Source: CAJJBL01 sp964519035 (GTDB lineage Bacteria; Pseudomonadota; Alphaproteobacteria; Puniceispirillales; Marisalimonadaceae). Taken from it: a DNA stretch of 28,482 bases. Numbering within the stretch: position 1 is the stretch's first letter; every line of letters begins with the position of its first letter. The stretch spans positions 1-28,482 of the forward strand of contig CAZFKZ010000025.1 of assembly GCA_964519035.1 (NCBI GenBank), in the 5' to 3' direction. A program made the translations under genes and the position numbers. The notes below the pieces were generated by a model, which saw only the letters and a list, made by a program, of their open reading frames with translations, was not told the origin of the DNA and did no database searches. Positions 25,138-28,482 of the stretch are shown in pieces.

Positions 25138-27315
25138 ATGAATTTTTTCAAATTGTTTTGTGTTTTAATTTTATTGACTTTCAATAGTGCTATTGCTCAA
25201 GATAAGTTAGCCTCACAATCCTCTGATGACATTAATTTTACGAGTGATAGCCTAACAGTAGACGAAAAATCAGGCGTTATGACTGCTTCTGGCAATGTTA
25301 TTATTATTAGTGAAGATCGTAAAATAAAAGCTGATAAAGTAGTTTATAACAAACTTAAGGATGAAGCATTTGCCTCAGGTAATGTTGTATTAATAGACAA
25401 AGATGGTACAAAACATGTATCTAATAAAGTAGTTCTTACTAATAAATTCAAATCTTTGCTAGCTATTCCTCTATATAGTAAATTACCGGATGGATCATCT
25501 ATAACTGCAACAAAATTAACTAAAAACAATTTAGGTGAAAGTGTTTTCGACGAAGGTATCTACACAGCTTGTAACTGCGATACTGAAGAAGGTGAAACTC
25601 CTATTTGGCGACTTGAATCAAATGAAATATTTCATGATCCAGTTCAGAAAACTGTTTTTTTTAAACATGTCAAAATGAAATTATTTTTTCTTCCTGTTTA
25701 TTACCTTCCATATATGAGTATTCCTGATTGGACAGTTAAAAGAAGGACTGGTTTTTTAACACCCGTCTATGGTTATTCAAAACGAAATAGATTTCATGCA
25801 AAAATACCTTACTACTTTGCGCCTGAAAATGATGAAACTTGGGATATGACTATAACATCTCATCAAAAAGGGAAAAGAGGTAACGCTGACCAATTAAATT
25901 TTAGGAAAGAATATGAAAAAACTAGACTAGAGACTAATATTTTTAGAGGTAATCTAGATACAATTAAGAAAGATGGTGATAACGTTTTTGGTATCAATTT
26001 ATCTTTATTATCAGAATTTGGTAATAATTGGAATATGGAATTAGAGGGTAAATATTCAGACCAAGATACATTCATGAGAAATTTTGGATTTGATGATGAT
26101 GCCAAATATAAAAGTTTTATTAATCTTAAAAAAATAAATAAAAATTCATTTTCTAATATTGAATTTTCTAATATTGAAAGCTTAGATGCTGGAATAAGTT
26201 CTTATAATGAACCTATATTGGCTCCATCAATTAATCATCACATTTTTGATAGTAATAATGATTATAATTATGATATTAAAATCAATGCTCATTCAATACG
26301 TAATGATGAATATTACGATATAAAAAGATGGTCAGGTTCTGGGAATTTTAATAAAACTATAAGGTATAAAGGCTTCAACATAGAGGGTGATGCTGATCTA
26401 GGTCTTGATTTATATTCTATACAAGATCGCCCAAGTACCGATAATAATAAAACCAAAAATGTGGAGAGAATTTCTTCAGGAATATCAATCGCCGCTAGCA
26501 AAGAATTTTATGTGAGCAATAATGTTTTAGATTACAGTCTAGAACCTAAAATACAAATTACTTCAAGAATGTCAAATGATACAAATGATAAAGTTCCAAA
26601 TAGGGATTCTTCTGAATTTAGGTTAGATGAATCAAATCTATTTTTAAATAATCAATATCAAGGAAGAGACAACATTCAAGAAAACAGTAGAATAAATGCG
26701 GGTTTAACATCTTTTTTAGTAACAGAGAACTATGGGACTCTCAATTTTTTTGTTGGTCAAAGTCAAAGAATAAATGGCACAAATAATAATATCAAAACAA
26801 CAAATAAAGATAGACAATCTCATATTATAAACACTATTGACTGGAATCCTGATGAAAAATATAATTTTTCATGGTTTTCACTCTATAATCATCATAACTT
26901 TAAGTCAGACATTTCCGATTTTGTTTTTAGTGGTAAAACTAAAAATGGTTTTGGATATTCAGCCAACCATAGTGCAATTAAAAAAGGATTTATTTCAGGC
27001 AACGACGATAGAGAAGAACTAATTCTTAGTTTTTCTAAAAGTTTTGATGATCTTAAAACATCTTATTCTAGAACAATTGATTTAAATAACGGTAAAGAAG
27101 AAATTATTTCTGAAGCGATTGGTATTGAATATACTGCAGGTTATATGTTTCAGAATTGTCTGACTATTTCATTTCAATATACAAACTCTGGTGGTAGTGA
27201 AGACAGGACAATACTTCCAGAAGATTCTATTTATTTAACTTTTGACTTCCGGAATCTTGGAGGTTATTCTTATAAACCTAAATTGCCTAAACAACTTTTA
27301 GGTAATAGTAATTAA
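25138..27315 (+). CDS. lptD: LPS assembly outer-membrane protein LptD
   Basis: A 725-residue outer-membrane protein inserting lipopolysaccharide. A signal peptide (residues 1-20, cleavage after SAIA) is followed by an OstA-type jellyroll (about 32-130; INFTSDSLTVDEKSGVMTAS) and a beta-barrel. The LptD pattern GIYTACNCDTEEGETPIWRL carries Cys145 and Cys147; IPDWTVKRRTGFLTPVYGYS starts the barrel; near the end FQNCLTISFQYTNSGG has Cys674 and PEDSIYLTFDFRNLGG closes it. The disulfide partners would be Cys145/147 and Cys674. The barrel is Asn/Asp rich, matching the AT-rich genome. It begins with GGAAG upstream and ends in a TTAA shared with the convergent methyltransferase-like gene. The common followers surA-pdxA-rsmA are absent. 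Confidence 0.93.
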   Translation: MNFFKLFCVLILLTFNSAIAQDKLASQSSDDINFTSDSLTVDEKSGVMTASGNVIIISEDRKIKADKVVYNKLKDEAFASGNVVLIDKDGTKHVSNKVVLTNKFKSLLAIPLYSKLPDGSSITATKLTKNNLGESVFDEGIYTACNCDTEEGETPIWRLESNEIFHDPVQKTVFFKHVKMKLFFLPVYYLPYMSIPDWTVKRRTGFLTPVYGYSKRNRFHAKIPYYFAPENDETWDMTITSHQKGKRGNADQLNFRKEYEKTRLETNIFRGNLDTIKKDGDNVFGINLSLLSEFGNNWNMELEGKYSDQDTFMRNFGFDDDAKYKSFINLKKINKNSFSNIEFSNIESLDAGISSYNEPILAPSINHHIFDSNNDYNYDIKINAHSIRNDEYYDIKRWSGSGNFNKTIRYKGFNIEGDADLGLDLYSIQDRPSTDNNKTKNVERISSGISIAASKEFYVSNNVLDYSLEPKIQITSRMSNDTNDKVPNRDSSEFRLDESNLFLNNQYQGRDNIQENSRINAGLTSFLVTENYGTLNFFVGQSQRINGTNNNIKTTNKDRQSHIINTIDWNPDEKYNFSWFSLYNHHNFKSDISDFVFSGKTKNGFGYSANHSAIKKGFISGNDDREELILSFSKSFDDLKTSYSRTIDLNNGKEEIISEAIGIEYTAGYMFQNCLTISFQYTNSGGSEDRTILPEDSIYLTFDFRNLGGYSYKPKLPKQLLGNSN

Positions 27316-27890
27316 TCAAAAACGAATAAGAATTTTTGAAATAAATCTCTAGCTAACCTTTTATTAAATGTCTCAGTTACTTTAAAAACACCTTGTCTTC
27401 CACATTTTTTATATATAGGTAAAACTTCTTCAACGATATGATACCAAGGTCTGTTGTTATAATCATCAAAAAAAATTAATGATCCTTTTTTTGCATTTAA
27501 TAAACTATATAAAAAACAAGCAACTCTGAATCTACCATCAATAAGAATTACATCAGCTTTTTTCTTAAATCCCCAAACAGCATTAATATAAGTTATAAAA
27601 TTATCTCTCATATTATAACTTACTGGTCTACCCCAATCAGTAAGGTCTCCAAGGTCAACCCAAATAGTTTGTATTCGCTCATTGAAACTATTCTTATTAC
27701 AAACTCTGTCAATCCACTTTTTATCACTATCAACTGCTATAATACTAGATTTTGTATTCTCTAAAACCCATTTAGTAGATTTACCAACACCATACTCAAA
27801 GTAAAATTTACTTTCAATAACATGTTTTTTAAATATCTCGTCGTCGCCATCAAACAAGATATTTTTATCATCATCTAAATTTAAAATCAT
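27312..27890 (-). CDS. Methyltransferase-like protein (class I SAM fold)
   Basis: A 192-residue protein with a Rossmann-type core. FYFEYGVGKSTKWVLENTKS resembles motif I (E-x-G-x-G), IIAVDSDKKWIDRV the acidic end of strand 2, ADVILIDGRFRVACFLYSLL strand 4, and GSLIFFDDYNNRPWYHIVEE strand 5. There is no signal peptide or membrane segment. Similar proteins often occur in polysaccharide or cell-surface gene regions; the substrate is unknown. It is tail to tail with lptD with the stop codons overlapping in a TTAA, and its start overlaps (ATGA) the end of the frame at 27887-28069, suggesting a former or present cotranscribed partner upstream. Confidence 0.65.
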   Translation of the reverse strand: MILNLDDDKNILFDGDDEIFKKHVIESKFYFEYGVGKSTKWVLENTKSSIIAVDSDKKWIDRVCNKNSFNERIQTIWVDLGDLTDWGRPVSYNMRDNFITYINAVWGFKKKADVILIDGRFRVACFLYSLLNAKKGSLIFFDDYNNRPWYHIVEEVLPIYKKCGRQGVFKVTETFNKRLARDLFQKFLFVFD

Positions 27891-28069
27891 TTTTTATAAT
27901 CTCTAATAACAGCAAAGAAAATAAACCAGTAAAGTCGAATCTTATTTAAAAGACCTTGTTTTTCTCTAAGTTTATTAAATTTATCTATTCCACAAGATGT
28001 TTTGATTTTAAATTTATTCAATATATTCCTAGATATTATAAAAGATTGATATGGTTTTAATGTATATGT
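27887..28069 (-). pseudogene. Possible gene remnant or small ORF upstream of the methyltransferase-like gene
   Basis: Sixty codons are open on the minus strand, without ATG, ending in a TGA that overlaps the next gene's ATG (ATGA). The translation looks protein-like rather than random: LKPYQSFIISRNILNKFKI, then GIDKFNKLREKQGLLNKIR and LYWFIFFAVIRDYKK, with a short hydrophobic stretch near the end. Upstream it meets a TGA at 28070-28072 and no homologous-looking continuation. Two readings fit: the surviving C-terminus of a degraded gene, or a 44-residue gene starting at TTG 28021 with AGGA six bases ahead. I do not recognise the family. Confidence 0.35.
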
Positions 28070-28427
28070 TCATACATAAAGTTAATATAATAAAAAACTA
28101 TTATTTAGTTTTAAGTGATATTAAATATTTAATTTGTTCTCTTACGTATTGATTGTTAGAAATAAAAGCAATTAAATTTTAGTAAGTGTCAAAATTAAGA
28201 AAAAAATTTTAATCTATTAAAAATTATCTTTAAAGACTAATATAAACAATCATGCGAAGTAGCTTTGAAAGTAAAATTGCATAAAAATTCATATTTCACT
28301 ATATGCATCTTACGTAAAAATTCTATCATTTAAACTTTTACAAATAAAATACATTCGAACTATTTTCACCATGATAAGTATAACTTATAATAGTTATTTA
28401 CAAAATAAAATAATATTTTTTGAAGGG
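28070..28427. other. AT-rich intergenic stretch without a clear gene
   Basis: About 360 bases with no convincing reading frame, RNA gene or repeat. Stop codons occur in all six frames at short intervals. A small palindrome ATAAGT-ATA-ACTTAT at 28374-28388 overlaps a second one, ATAACT-TATAAT-AGTTAT at 28380-28397; both are AT-only apart from one G-C pair and may be chance. The low coding density contrasts with the rest of the window and fits a region of gene loss. Confidence 0.5.
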
Positions 28428-28482
28428 TTAATCATACGCCAATTCATCTGAGATGCTATAACTTGAAAAGTCTTCTTGGTAT
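28428..28482 (-). CDS. Possible 3' end of a gene entering from the right edge
   Basis: On the minus strand 17 codons are open from the window edge to a TAA at 28430-28428, reading YQEDFSSYSISDELAYD. The acidic, mixed composition is compatible with a real C-terminus, and sequence right after the stop is noncoding in appearance. Seventeen codons are too few to be sure, and no family can be named. Confidence 0.25.
   Translation of the reverse strand, partial: YQEDFSSYSISDELAYD

Noticed and set aside
26837..27022. Open frame inside lptD in another frame
   Set aside because: It is a shadow of a clear long gene with no recognisable motif; likewise the antisense frames within amtB, queA, atm1, sufC and sufB.
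28374..28397. Terminator or operator from overlapping AT palindromes
   Set aside because: Arms are six bases and nearly all A/T, there is no T-run in the right place, and such repeats are expected by chance here.
1..28482. CRISPR array, insertion sequence, prophage or toxin-antitoxin/defence system
   Set aside because: No spaced direct repeats, transposase, integrase, phage structural or nuclease genes were seen; nearly all frames belong to housekeeping families.

Overview
The window is AT-rich, gene-dense chromosomal DNA that looks like a streamlined, probably marine, alphaproteobacterium. This is inferred from gene content and layout: a SUF operon led by a three-cysteine Rrf2 regulator, an alphaproteobacterial-type molybdopterin-binding protein, HspQ, LPS genes (kdsD, lptD) showing a Gram-negative envelope, and intergenic gaps of often only 3-50 bases with several overlapping stop codons. 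I cannot assign a species.

Layout, left to right. (1) 1-1730: an 18-nt piece that looks like the 3' end of a tRNA-Gly gene, then two minus-strand genes, a solute-binding-protein-like gene without a signal peptide and an EamA/DMT permease. (2) 1913-3574: amtB and a PII gene, plus strand (ammonium uptake and nitrogen signalling). (3) 3587-7874: minus-strand run kdsD-queA-tgt-queG (Kdo precursor synthesis, then the last queuosine steps). (4) 7936-8697: NAD kinase, divergent from kdsD. (5) 8704-16557: minus-strand Fe-S cluster operon sufR-sufB-sufC-sufD-sufS-sufT-sufA-atm1, with a 7-5-7 palindrome just upstream of the regulator. (6) 16609-17369: hspQ, rpmF and tRNA-Ala(UGC), minus strand, with a readable promoter for the tRNA. 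(7) 17505-18871: a molybdopterin-binding-domain gene that stops at the usual interdomain linker, followed with an ATGA overlap by an ArsC-family reading frame carrying one in-frame TAA. (8) 18865-21102: TrhO, a GlcG/HbpS-like protein and a cytochrome b561. (9) 21159-27315: plus-strand alkA, a cysQ-tsaC fusion, a D-2-hydroxyacid-dehydrogenase-type flavoprotein and lptD. (10) 27312-28482: a methyltransferase-like gene, a small reading frame or gene remnant, and about 400 bases without a clear gene.

Most genes are housekeeping: tRNA modification (queA, tgt, queG, trhO, tsaC), Fe-S biogenesis (suf, whose clusters would serve QueG among others), nitrogen uptake and LPS assembly. I see no defence system, CRISPR array, transposase or phage gene. 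The observations most worth a second look are the single-frame CysQ-TsaC fusion, the ArsC frame broken by one stop codon beside a half-length molybdopterin protein, the suf palindrome with a possibly leaderless regulator mRNA, the signal-less binding protein paired with an EamA permease, the tRNA-3'-end sequence at the left edge, and the apparent gene-order break after lptD.
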